Assembly: GCA_036937835.1 (NCBI GenBank)
Contig: CM072870.1
Span: forward strand, 6,602,001 to 6,666,000
Reading direction: 5' to 3'
DNA: 64,000 nucleotides
DNA from: Pampus argenteus
Lineage: Eukaryota > Chordata > Actinopteri > Scombriformes > Stromateidae
Shown here: piece after piece, positions 48,389 through 61,533 of the stretch
Numbering within the stretch: position 1 is the stretch's first letter
Layout: each line of letters opens with the position of its first letter
Notes under the pieces: model-generated
Databases searched by the model: none
What the model was told of the DNA's origin: nothing
Seen by the model: only the letters and a program-made list of their open reading frames with translations
Position numbers and translations under genes: made by a program

Positions 48389-51300
48389 ATGTCGGGAAAT
48401 AAAGAGAGCGACGGTGGATGGCAGAGATTTGTGTGGAATTCAGAGAAGGGGGAGTTTCTAGGACGAACAGGGCTCAGTTGGCGTAAGTCTCCTCTTTTCC
48501 TGTATTTCAGTGAACTAACAAGCTAACCGACGAACTGCTGCTAGTGGAAGACTTTAACGTTCAATGTGAAGTCAACAGAGTGTGAACTGTGGGGTGTTTT
48601 TTTTCTGTCTTCTTTCTCTCTATTTCCTGGCTGTACAGACAGCACCTGTTAGAGCCCACTGCCTTTTGAGTCATGCTGCGTCGTGACTCCGTTTTTTCAA
48701 TGGAGGCTGTGTGTTGAAGTTGGGTCTGTTAAATCAGAATAAACCCGTTTGTGAAACGTCGACGTGCCACAGGTCGACAGTAATAATAATAATTTAAAAA
48801 ACAACATTTAGTCATATCTATAAAGACTCTATTAACTCGTACTGTGAATTGATGATTTGTTCCCACTTGCTCGAGTATATTTTAGACAATGTTGAAATTA
48901 GACAGTTGGTTTTGATGGTAAATACGTTGTAATAGGAAGTGATTAATCGAGGCGTGGTCGGTGTGCATCCATTCACTTTTCCCTAATGAAACGTCCTTTA
49001 TGAAAAGGTCATTTTGAAGGACAGCCTGGTGGGCCAGGACTTTCTACTAAACCCAACGCTGAAAAGTTGGGTTGGGTTTCTGCATGCCTCACTCTTGTAT
49101 TTTTGGCTTACCAAGGAGACCAGTAGAGAAACAGAGGACATTTTTATTCCTCACATTAATTGGCTGGATGGCTAATCTCTGGATCCTGTGTGCAGGCCTG
49201 GTTATACTGCCCCCCCCCCCCCACACTTTCACTCAAACTCAAAGATTAATGGATCCTTTAATCGTTTTACCACTGTTTGCAGTACTTTAAGACGGAACAA
49301 TGCCCGCCTAATACGCTCAGCAGCGACTGTTGATTTGATAGGATAACTACACACCATTATATAGTGCCCAATAAGCTCGCTAAACCGTTTTACAAATTAT
49401 AAGTGGCGTGTTTGTCAGTGTGTGTGAACCACCGCCGGGCTTGGAAACATGGTGCTGTGAACAGATCACGACTCACATGTCTCTGGGGCCGCCCCTCCGT
49501 CTCCCTCCGTCTCCGACTGCTGTGTGAAGAAAGAAAGAGAACATTAGTCGGCTTGTTTATGCCAGTTTTTAAAGCGCCCATTCCTCAAAGATTAATGAAA
49601 GCTCGAATAAAGGGTTCATTTCGGGGGGAAAAAAGGCTAATTCTCTGAGGTAAAATCACGGTGGGTTTTTTTTTTGCCCCCGTAGCCGGGCTGCTGCGAT
49701 GGTTAATGGCGAGTTCATAGCGAACTTAAGAGCTAATTCAAGAGCTAATTATTTTTAAACCACAACTCGTTTTGGTTTTTTTATTGGTAGTAATGTTGCT
49801 CGTCGTGTAGTTACATCGGCAGTATGGCTCTATTACAGGTTTATTGGTGCCCTTTTGTCGTGAGGCAGAGTGGTGTCGCACTAACTAATAGTGAGCGGTG
49901 TTGCACTAAAAGCAACAGGTTTGCCGTCACTACGTGTAGCTCTCAGTCTAGCACGGCTGCTTGTGGTTTTATATGTAAAACGCTGTTTGAAGTGAGCTAA
50001 TTCAATTTCTGGACTTTTCAAAAAGTAAAAAAAACAAAATATTTCGAGTATAAAATGAAGAGTGTCCGTGTATGTTGATAAAGTGCTCAGCAGAGAGGTG
50101 GCAAAGCGTTGAGGCGTCTCTGTGGTCCCAGCTTCAACATGCTGCAGCAGTCTGGTGGGGGAGGTGCTCTCCATTCAAACCACCAGGCCACTTTCTGTGC
50201 CGTTTACATGTTGAGTTCTGGCTACACAAGCCTGTTTTACAACATAAAACTGATCTCCCTCAAAATCTCTGGTAATTGGCTATGTGTATAAATATATTAT
50301 ATCAGATGCACACAATAGTACAGCACATTACATATCCCTGATTTCTCCTGGCTGTACGTCACACGGCCTGACGCTCCCCGTTTGCCTGATTATTTTCCAC
50401 CTGCATACTTAAGATTTACTTTGCAAATAGTCACCAGCGCAGGAGGAGCTGACTGAGACGTTTATATTTCTGAGGCTGGTCTGTTCCCAAAAAAAAAAAA
50501 AAGAAATTCCTGCTTATAACTGTGATCCTACGCAGCCCGTCAGCAGCAGGAGTGTCGCAGCCTGACATGCCAGTCAGTCTATTAGTCTCTCTCAACAGGT
50601 GCATCACGGAGCAACCCTGCTACAGTTGCACACACGCTCATTAGAAAAATCACTCACTAGACATTTACATTGGTAGCAGGTGTTATGACAACTTGTAACA
50701 GAAAATGTTAATATGAGGTGTTTTTTTTTTTTTCTTCTACTTGTGATACAAGCCAGACTCACACGCACTCTGCACAGCATCATTGCTCCTGATCGCATGT
50801 GCAGGAAACACTGTTCACGTGTTTTTTTTAAAAATGCAGAAACTCAACAGTATCAGAGTGAGACAGGGAAGGGCGAGGACAGACGAGGTGAGACAAATGA
50901 ATCTCCAGCAGACTTCTCAGTCAACGGTCTGCAGCGGGAGATAAGGCCGTAGGGTTGAACCTGACTAACTGGTTTCACAGGGGCTGATTTTACTGGTTAG
51001 TGGCAGCCGAAAAGCAGAAGGTGTCATCATGACAGCAAACACACGAGGAATAGGAAGGTGACATAGACGAGGATCAGTGTTATCTAGTCAGTGTTCAGGG
51101 ATCCTTGATTCATCAAACATATGATGTCATGGCTCATCTTGTGTATATATCTGGTGTTAAATGTTGAATGATTTGTGGTACGTACAGTAAGTAGCTAGAT
51201 GAAAAACAAACAAACAAACTGTACATTTTAAGTTTCATTTGGGCTTCAGAAGTTCATAGGAGGTTTTTTTTTTTTTTAATAAAAACCTGAGACAAAAATA

Positions 51301-54300
51301 ATGAACTCAGATGTGTGATATAGATAGATCGATGTATCTTTTCCCTACTGAACTAAACTGAAAGTAGACAAACAAGAAATGCTAATGAAGTTTCTGTCTA
51401 CATCCTCATGAATAAAGCCAGAGAAAGATAAAGTGAAGCATTGTTCAGTGAAGCGAGGACGGTGTTTTTTAAGGCCGAACCTGTCGTGAGCGGTAACACC
51501 GCGGGGGAAGGGTCTGCTGACCGTGACAGGAATGACATGACGTGACTCATCCTGTGTCATATTGGAAATGAGGCCATCGTGCTGTTCCATAATTTGAGAA
51601 CATTTGAAAAACAATCTCCATACGTTATAAAATGGCCTCCATGATGAGAAGAGACAAAGTATTTTTTATACTTTGTGGTAGCAGTTGATCTATTAAATGC
51701 AGTTCAAGGTTTTTATTGCTTATTGTTCTTTTTTGTCCACATCTCATGATGTTCAGATGTCTACTCTTTTAATTGCAAACAATCTGGCACGTTCACTTCT
51801 TTCTACGAGTTATTTATTTATAACTATTTGTGTCTCTACTGCTACATTAGAAAAAAAAAAACGTTGGATCAGTTTACATCATGAATGACATTTACTTTTC
51901 CCTCCCTGCAGTTAAAATCTTCTTGTTCTATGTGATTTTCTACGGATGCTTGGCTGGGATCTTCATCGGGACCATTCAGGCAATGCTGCTTACGTTAAGC
52001 AACTACAAACCCACCTATCAGGACCGAGTCGCTCCCCCAGGTAAATATACTCTTTGCAGATATGACAGTATCAAAGCTCAAGAGTGAAAGAGTGAAAGCA
52101 AACAAGAGTAATCCAGATGATTTGTTTGATGTGGCCACTAATGATGTTGCTATGTGGCAGCCTGTGGCTCAGGTTTAAAATGACTGTTGGGGTGTGCCTT
52201 TAAGTCTTTCTGACCTTAGATAGGTTCAGCCATTTTGTCCTTCACTCCTCCCAGTCAGTCAATGTTTCCCCCCTCAGGCTACAGGGGAACCGTTGTAGCT
52301 TCACACACATTGTGACTAAAGCCATTTTATGTGTGCTGTGATAATGTGTCACAACACACCTGTTTACATGAAACACGCACGACAGGCAGAGTTTGGAGCT
52401 CATTCTTTGAAAAATAGTTGTAGTTTTGTCACAACTAAGAGAGGCCTCTTAAGTTTGTTTTTCCGGGAGAAAATTCTCTCTGTAATCTGTAATCATGTTA
52501 GAGCAATGCCAGCACTGCTGGGGGCGTTTTCAATTTTTGCCTGCAAGCTTGAGAGACGGTGCAGATTTAAGTGCTCAGCCTTGCCTCGTTGTGCCAGTAC
52601 TTGTTTGCACAGCGCACGCTGTAGCCTTGGCAGTATTTTTAGCAGCTAGTGTAAATGACTGGCTCCATGCACACGGGTTAGTTTGCCTGCTGCTTCGTCT
52701 GTCATCCTTCCACTGACTGTTGACAATCAAAGACCAACCGAGCTAAGCAGCAAAGTGAGCTGAAGTGAGTTTCCAGTAGTGGCATGATAAAGGAAGCAGA
52801 GAGAAGTTAGATTTTTTTTTCTTCTCTGAGCTCAAGCCCGCCTCTCACTCTGGGGCTAAAAGTTTCCATTGTGAGAGAGTCACACGTGAGACTGGAAGGG
52901 TGGGGGCAGGGGATTGGTGAACTTTCACAAGCCTCCATTAAATGGCTAAATGCTAGTTCTCTATCGCTGTTGCACGAATAACTCGAATGCTGCTCACATA
53001 CACAACAAGCAACAAATAAACAGATCCAACGGTGATGCTGGAAAAACATCACGTTTCCTGTCCCTTTTACCCATCTCATTCTTTTCATGCCACGCCTCAC
53101 TGAGACCTTGTGCACAAGGTCTATGGAAAATTACTGCTATAAAGAGCTGACAGAGACCGTCTGAGGAAATCCCTAAGACCCTACATTGTGTGTTGTCCTA
53201 AGATAATGAACGAGAGACACAGTCTCTTTCTCTCCAGGCTCTACAAATAACAGCTTGCATCAAATACAGTGAAGACTCTGTCAGTAATTTCACTAATTTC
53301 CACAACACAAACAAAAAAATGTGTTTCATATTTAACTCTCTTATGACCGTATCAATACTTTCCTCTTTTTTTTCTGTTTTCCAGGGCTGTCACACACCCC
53401 GCACGTAGACAAAGCAGAAATCTCTTTCAATAAGAGCAATAAGGAAACATATCAGAAGTACATCACCGGCATGATGACCTTACTCGCTAACTATTCTGAC
53501 GACAGGCAGGTTGAGCCAATGAAATTTGAAGATTGTGGAGGCAAGTATAATCCATTCATACAGGGACTGTCATACTCTGGCTGATCCCTTATGGATATGT
53601 AACAATTGTGAATCAATATTTGTCGCTTGTATTTAGATATTCTACACACTGCTAACAATAATTTGTCTCGTAAAGAAACATCGAAGCCTAAAGTAACATT
53701 TCCAAAATGTTCTCTTAATTTCATCAGATATTAATAGGACTCACATTTAACTGATGTTTACAGGTCTAATGTGTCTTTTTGTACGTACCTTTTCTGTAGT
53801 GACTCCTCAGTCATACAAGGATCGTGGAAATCTGGAGATTGGGATAGGCCAGAGGAAAGCTTGCCGCTTCAGCAGGACTTGGCTTTCTAGCTGCTCAGGG
53901 GAAACGGATCCATCTTTCGGCTTCGCAGAGGGAAAGCCTTGCCTTATTGTCAAGCTCAACAGGATCGTCAACTTCAGACCAAGGGTACATTTATTACATA
54001 TCACAACATGATAGCACAGTAATTAAGACCAATGTTGTGTCGTAAATTAAAGCTGAGCTGCTAGCATTCTTTGTAAAAAATGAGCAGCACAAAAACATGA
54101 CTGGGAATGTAAATCAAGCTCATCCAGTAGCAGCTAATCAGGTATCTTTCTCACAAATGGTTAAAAACAGTGCATGTGACGAGTTTTTTCAGTTTGCATA
54201 AAGTCAAAATGAATACAGCGAGACACAGTATTATGTATTCAGAAATCTTTGAATGTTCAGCTTGCTACTATTAATAATGTGTATAGTTGTTAACAAATAC

Positions 54301-54978
54301 ATTAGTAAATACTTAAATCCGCCAATAAGCACTTTAAAGTGCAGTTTCACCGTTGAAGGTGGCAACCGGCTCCAAAATTGTTACACTAAACTCAACCGAA
54401 ACTGTTAAGCAGTTCAAGTAAAAGCATATTTTATAACAGCAGCATGGTTCAACCGCAAAGCTAGACTCAAATACAGCATAACCACCAACTCTCTTTTTTT
54501 TTTTCTAGGCCCCCGTTAACAATCAGACACTGCCAGAGCCCCTGCAGGCCAAAGCACAGCCCAACCTGATCCCCATTTTCTGCAAAAATAAGGTGAGTTT
54601 GATGTGTTTGATAATTGTCAGCGGTGTACTAGTAAAACATACTATTAGATTATTTATCCGCGGTATCAGCGCTGTAAAAAGATTAGACTTTTAAATCAAA
54701 TTCAACCGTTATCTTTGCAGAGAGAGGAGGATGAAGGCAAGATCGGAGAGATCAAGTACTTTGGCTTCGACGGCGGTTTCCCCCTTCAGTACTACCCATA
54801 CTACGGCAAACTGCTGCAACCCCAGTACCTGCAGCCTTTGGTGGCCATTCAGTTTACCAACCTCACCATGGGTCAGGAGATGCGCATCGAGTGCAAAGCA
54901 TACGGAGAAAACATTGATTACAGTGACAAAGATCGCTATCAAGGACGTTTCGATGTTAAAATCACAATAACCTCGTGA
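48389..54978 (+). CDS. atp1b1: atp1b1, Na,K-ATPase subunit beta-1
   Basis: The beta subunit of the sodium-potassium pump is a type II membrane glycoprotein that folds and delivers the alpha subunit to the plasma membrane. Six coding exons: 48389-48482, 51912-52040, 53385-53540, 53800-53984, 54509-54592 and 54721-54978; 906 nt, 301 residues plus stop (human 303). A short cytoplasmic tail (WNSEKGEFLGRTG) leads to one transmembrane helix at about 33-61 (FYVIFYGCLAGIFIGTI), then the ectodomain with six conserved cysteines (125-148, 158-174, 213-274 by homology) and the signature FPLQYYPYYGKLLQP. N-glycosylation sequons are at N90, N110, N193 and N263; the human site at NCSG is SCSG here. Intron 3 uses a GC donor. 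Teleosts have a/b paralogues, and I cannot tell which this is. Confidence 0.97.
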
Positions 54979-56033
54979 CCTCAGCCATGACGAGCACTCT
55001 CATTGATGAAAACAAATCAAATGTAGAGAATAAAAGAGTTCAGATAAAACACCACTAGTCTTTGAACATTCATAATATACAGGACCTACACTTAATCCGT
55101 GTGCTTTACACTAGCTTTTCTGTGTGTCTGTCGAGGGTTAGAATGGAAATTACAAGAGTAGCCATAGCAAATATTTATTCTACTGTAAATGAAACTATTC
55201 CTTGAGCAATGGGATGTGTGTTCATCTATTACTGTAAAACTGCGATTCCACTACTGACGTGTAGCGACCCGTGTTTCTGTCCCCAAAGTATTTCATCCTA
55301 ATGTGGTTTCTATATATTTTTGGAGTGTCCAGTGCTGTAGTGTAGTCTCGTTGTAATCTCTCCTGTCTTATGTCAGCTTTGGTGGTGCCAGGTGTGCGCT
55401 CGTGTCTGTGTGCAGGTGTATTAGTTTATGTGCGTGTGTGGGGTGTGCGTTAATGTGCTCTGACTAACTGAAATACTAGCATGGTACTCTGAACCTTTAA
55501 GGCCCATGTATGAGTAAATGACTCTGCGCTCCATGGAATCTTTTATTTTTGTGTGTGCGTTTCTTTACCGAGATGTTCAAGTTGACTGTGGAAGGATACA
55601 TTTGTACACTTTCTTTGTTGTTCACCTTAGCTGTAGGATATGGTTTGATGACATTTCTGTTTGATACTCTTACATCTGTTCTTTATTATTCTTAATTCAT
55701 AGTTTAGAGCTTTGTGGGTCCAGCCTAGAAGACTGTCACCTCCATGGAAACAGTGGCAACTCTTTGAAATCTGTTTTGCTGGAGACATCACATGATGTGA
55801 TGCAACTTACTATTGAATGTTTTAGCCATTTTCGTGGTGGAAGAATTTTATATTTATGCAGTTGTACATTTTTTTCAAAGTGTAATGTATGAATCCAATA
55901 CCAAAGTCGCTGGTCAAAAGTTAGAATATCAGAGGCAATGCAGTATCCCGTGTAATAAGATGTTTAGTTGGTGTGAAAATACTTAATTCAATGTTGAAGA
56001 TCAAAACACTTGTCAGGAGTTTACTCTTGTCAC

Positions 56034-56039
56034 TTTATT
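56034..56039 (-). terminator. nme7: nme7 poly(A) signal
   Basis: On the minus strand this reads AATAAA, 74 nt after the nme7 stop codon. It lies upstream of the distal atp1b1 signal in plus coordinates, so the two transcripts probably overlap tail-to-tail. Confidence 0.5.
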
Positions 56040-56060
56040 TAATCTGCATAAGGCTGAAAC

Positions 56061-56066
56061 AATAAA
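56061..56066 (+). terminator. atp1b1: atp1b1 distal poly(A) signal
   Basis: AATAAA, 47 bp before the end of the opposing nme7 coding region. Cleavage at about 56,080-56,090 would place this end beyond the nme7 poly(A) signal at 56,039-56,034. Confidence 0.55.
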
Positions 56067-56112
56067 CACAAAAATGGAACAACTGTGAAGTCTTTGAATA
56101 CGGAGTTTGCAT

Positions 56113-59100
56113 TCACCCATCCAAAATCTTAAAGAAATACTGGACCTGTGAAAGGAAGAGAGAAGTAAAGAGTGATGCAATATATACAAAATATCTTGAA
56201 CTCAAATGTTACATCAAAGTCCTCCCTCTCTGTTGTCAGAATAGTGACATTGTGTTTAAGTTAACAAGCTTTTTTTTCTTGGCTACTACTCTCCCAGTCT
56301 TGGGAAAATGGCAGCTCAGTCAGTCACAGGGTAATGGTTAACAAGGAGGCATTTGTCCGGGCAGCAGATCAGGAGTTTTCCTGAACAATGACGCTTGATG
56401 GGTCAGACCCACTCCCTACAAAACAATGGTTTTGTTTCAAATTCCGCTGCCATTCTTATTCTCCTCAAAACCAGTGTGATCTAAGGTTGCCCCTGCCCAC
56501 AGAGCAGAGTCACGAGACCCGTCTAAAGACAGCTTCACAGAGTCGGGAGTTTTGTTCTTGGCTAAATGCAAGGTAGTTATTTATGCAATTGCTGAGAGAC
56601 AATGAGTAAACATATTTGTAGGATCAAAGGGAACTACACGGATGAATAATGTGGGTGTATTTGACAGCACAGTACATGCAGAGTACAATGTGCGTGTGTT
56701 AGTAAAGCACCACCCACCTCCAGGACACCGTCTTCAGGAAGGTCTGTACAGTGGACTGCGTTTTTCACTTTGTCTTTGCCATAGAGAGCACGCAATGTGG
56801 TGGGACGGAGATGCTGTGCAATTTCCTGTTAGGAGAAAACCACAGGTTTTAACTGAAGTGATTCATTCACAGATTAAAAACAGACAAATCATCTTATTAG
56901 CATCAGAAACTTCAACATTAAACAACGTGGAACTTAAAAACAGTAACAGCTTTCTGTCCAGTTATCATTGTCTTGTGTGGATGATAGGGTGTTTTCAAAA
57001 CCTAAATCCTGCACTGTCGTGTATTACTCAGACATAGTGGTTATAATGAGACATGTGATCCTGTAGAGGAAGTGACAAAACACAGTCAGCAAACTTTTCA
57101 CACACTGCATGGTGTTGGAACTTGTTTCATAATATAGGAAAATGTTGACCACAGCCAGCATTGATATTAAATTCCCGCTGACTTTTCACACTATTCTGAT
57201 CAATTTAGTGCATTTTCTATCAAATATGATTTAAATATGTTTCCTCGCTTTACACTACAAATAAGCAAAGGAGACATTTTGTTTGTCATGCAGCAGCCTT
57301 ATCTTGATGAGTTTTCTACTTTCTTTCAACATCAGCCACTCCCAAAGTCAGAACCAGCTCGCTTGCCTCAAGGAAATGCAACCCTCCCATAGGGTCTGCT
57401 ATCAGGGCGGACAAATATGTGAATAATTAATTTGCTATGATGCCTAATAACTCTAAAGAAGGGAATGGAAAACAAACATTATGCAACACATAGTATTTAT
57501 GTAGAACCTGATACACTGGGAAAAGAAAATCATGTATATTTTATATAATATTAAACAGTCTCCTTATAGAAAAGCTCTACACAGTTATGTTTAATCTTAG
57601 CAGTAAGGCCAACATAAAAGTATATATGATTTATCACAGATTACAGCAACATAACCAGATACAAATATGTTCATGTGACACCGCGTACGTTTTGTTTTGT
57701 CTTTGTTTTAGATTTTGTAGAGAAAAACAATCACGGTGTCTTACGGCAGGGAAACATTTCCTACGACAGGTTCTTTTCCCTCCAGTGGTTTATGAGAGAG
57801 CTCACCAAAGGCAGGAACAAGTTTCAAGGTCATAAATCAACCTAGCCTTCTTCTCAAAGCCGTTCATTGTCTTTTGAAACAAAATCCTTGAGGAAAACAA
57901 GTTCCCTTCAAATGATTATGCTCTGCTACAAAATGCAGAAGTGACTACAACAGGAAGAATCTGTAGGAAGCAACAACTGGAAAGTTCAAAGACCACGTGA
58001 ACTGCACATCACCTGGGAATAAGACAACTATGTGGACTGCACATTATGACACATTTGCTTAGGATTTAATTTTGCAGAAAATTATTACTAAGTATTTAAT
58101 TATTGCTGTTCCACTCGTGTAAAGTTTTGTGGAGGTAACAGTAAGCACAAAATTATAGGAAATATTGAAAAATGAACATTTTACATACCTACATATTCTA
58201 TTCAAATATCACTACATATATATAAAATGTCATCACAATCCAGTAATGCTGCCGGATAGTTATCTAGCTACAGATCATCTGTCTGATTGGTGTAATTTTC
58301 AGTAGTTGGTGTTTTTTTGTAATCCTACTTTTCAGAAAGAAGATGAACAAGAATAAGTGAGAACAGCAGGAATCCTAATACGGCTCTTCATTTATATCAT
58401 AAGTGATAAGTCTGTATCAAGTAGGATTGTGTCTAAGGCAACTGAATACAGTATATCCTGTGTATCACCCTGTTGTTTATCTGTCCCATGCCACATGACA
58501 CTGAACCCAAAGACGACGAATGAGGAGGTTTACTTAGTGATAAAATCATTCTTTGCAAAAGGACGGCTCTCTGTAATTGCGTAAGTTACCCGTGAGTGAG
58601 TTTAATTTGATTTTAATGAGTCCCATAGTGTGCTAGGTTGACGTTCACGTGATGACTGCTGGCTTCTGTGGATAGTAATAGCCAGGGCAGAGTGACCCGG
58701 CGATTACATGAGTGTCCAGAAATGGAAAAGTCTCACGTCTGATCCTTCACGGCCTGGCTGAAAAGTGAGTTAGACACGATCCTGTCACACTACACATCCC
58801 TGCAACACTGGTCCAGAGTTCACAATAACATCCATGTTTAATGTATCATTTTGTGTCATTTGAACAATTAAACAGTAGAATAAACGTAGCCTGAGATGAA
58901 TCCTTTCCGTTCATTTTGGGAAAAATGTTGACATGAGAGAACAAACCTAAACCACTTGTAGCTTGTGACTCGTGTATTTGATCTTATCATTCATGTTGCT
59001 TTGTCTGTATCTTATTCCGTGTTTTTACTACACAACTACATTCTCCCTTGTATTCTTTTGTTATTATTACTACAGCAACCACCACCATTTACTAACGCCT

Positions 59101-61497
59101 TACCTCATTTATTTCTTTTCACACATGACTGAACAGCTCTGTTGCCAAAACATTAAGTGTCAAGCTGCCTTTTCTCTGAACACAAGATGATGATGCAAAA
59201 ACTACATCCACACATCAAAATAACTGGTGTGTCATAGTTTATCTCCTCTGCAATTACAATATCTAGGTAACATTTTCACCCTTTAATCAACAACATACTA
59301 CTTAATGTTGAAAAAGAGAACAGAACAGACAAAAATTTGAATTATTGTCCATTTAGTTTTCATTTTTCTGCTATTTAGGGACACCTAATAACATTTTCAG
59401 AAAAAAGCATTAGGTAGATGAGTCAAAAATCAATAGGTAAATCATTTTTAGCAGGGCTAGTCTTTTAGCGTCCTGTAACAGGACATTTAGGCCTATTTGA
59501 TCATCCTTTAAACTCATCATATACTGCAAGACAAAGCGAGGCGACAGTCTCGCTCGCCACCATGCATTACTAATGTGTGCTGGTGCCAGGCACAAAGCTT
59601 TTTTTAGGTTGCTGATTAAAAAAAAAGGAAAGGAAAGTGTATATTTAGAGAATTTGAGAAAATTAACCATTATGGCAGAGGGCAGAGAGTACAGGCTGGT
59701 TAAGGACTAACTAACAGTAGACCGTTTTGTCTGTCCACTCTGATATCAGGACACATCACAAGACAGAGCACAATCTCATGACTGAGTGAGAGTGCAATGC
59801 AAAGCAGCTACGGGTGTGGAGGTGTGAGACACACAAGATTCTTTTGGGCTAGTGAAAGCCTCCACAAGTCATATATCTCAGTGCATATTTTGCACAGTTC
59901 AGCAAGGACATTAAATTAATCTACCACCAACTATGTATTAGCTCTAATGTGATAAAAGTGTGTTTGAGGTCAATTAATTCAGCTGTACAGTCATGTGTTT
60001 ATACACACAAGACCTGTGTTATTTATAGATTGGCTGGAATTTATCAATAGCCTGTTCTTATTACAAAGAACTGACCCTTAACTATTTGTAGACACTCTGA
60101 CATCTTCATACAGTCTGGAGCATCAGTGTTTGTCCAGTCAAATCTGTCGGCTTGATAATGACGTCTGGAATGTCTTCACTGCATTTAACAAGAAAATGTA
60201 CCGTACTTAAAGCTACACGTGCCCTGTCGGTGACCCCGTCAGACTCTTAACAGACTGAACCAGTCTACAATGTTTCTTCTCCCAGATCTGGGCACTGCTG
60301 TGACTTTCGACTCATCCCATGTTTCAGATGAATAAACTCTACTGAGAAGTAGGTGCGGTGATGTTGACGTTATTTATCAGATAATACTGAGGTCAGTCTG
60401 AGGTCGTAGAGTGATGAAACTGCTTGACCTCCCTCTTAGTCAGCAATCAGCATAAAGTAAAAGCAATCAAAGAGGTTACAGAGTCCTCAGTGGGAGAACA
60501 ACGACTGAAAACAAATGATAGCAGCCAAAGGAGCAGCAGCCTCAGCTATATCAAGTATATTTGAAGACGTACAGTAGCTGAACCAGCTGTGAATTACTGG
60601 TTCCTATTTAAATAGTCTTAATACAGGTCCTTATACTTTACATTTTCTTTGTATCCTGTATGTTCTTTAGATGTAATTTGTTACTAATCTGTTACTTCTT
60701 CCTCTGCTATAAATGAAAAAAAATGCTGCTCTTCCAAAAGATAAATTTCTCACAGTTTTTTCAAAATACATAAAATAGCCCGGTATGTGTAGAATTTCAT
60801 CACTGTGGCAGTATTAAAAAAGACACTGCAAGGCATGCCACTGCCCCACCTATCTCTTATAGATAAACTAGGCTGAAAATACCACTTATAGACTGCACTA
60901 ATATGGTTTAATGTTCCATTTTCCTCCACCATGCATGTCCGCTATCAGGGCGACATTTGACAGATGACATATGAGTTTGAAAGTGTTACAAATACCAAAT
61001 CAAACCGAAGCCAGATCCGTAGATTGTAACTGATAAAATAACAGAGGACTACTGTAAAGGCTTAATTATTTTGGCATCAATAAGCATGGGTGTAGCATCA
61101 TGTGACCTGGAAATCATTAGCCAATTAACTAACCCCTTTCCTGTTCTGTGGGAGTGTCAGTAACATGACTGTGGCCTGAAGGACTGAATATGAAACAGAA
61201 GAAGTAAATTCATTCAAATAATAAAAAATTCAATAAAAAAAACTGAAGCAGATGAAAATGACATAAATAAGCTGAACTGGAGATTCACAGCTGAGTCAAG
61301 GACCACAGCTAGATTTGTGGGGAAATCGTGTATGTGTGTAGTTCGCTCATTTTTAAGCAAACAGAACGTCTTATCATTAGATTTCACATCACGCACTGGC
61401 AGAGCCCTGCAGCACTGATTCCACAGTATCCAGGAACACACACATGCATGCAGGTGTTCAAACACACACACACGCACGCACGCACGCACGCACACAC

Positions 61498-61533
<36 letters not shown>

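Larger units (their letters stand above)
54979..56085 (+). other. atp1b1: atp1b1 3'UTR
   Basis: Non-coding sequence with a very early AATAAA at 55029-55034 and a distal one at 56061-56066, allowing short (about 75 nt) or long (about 1.1 kb) 3'UTRs. Alternative polyadenylation is known for mammalian ATP1B1. Confidence 0.6.
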
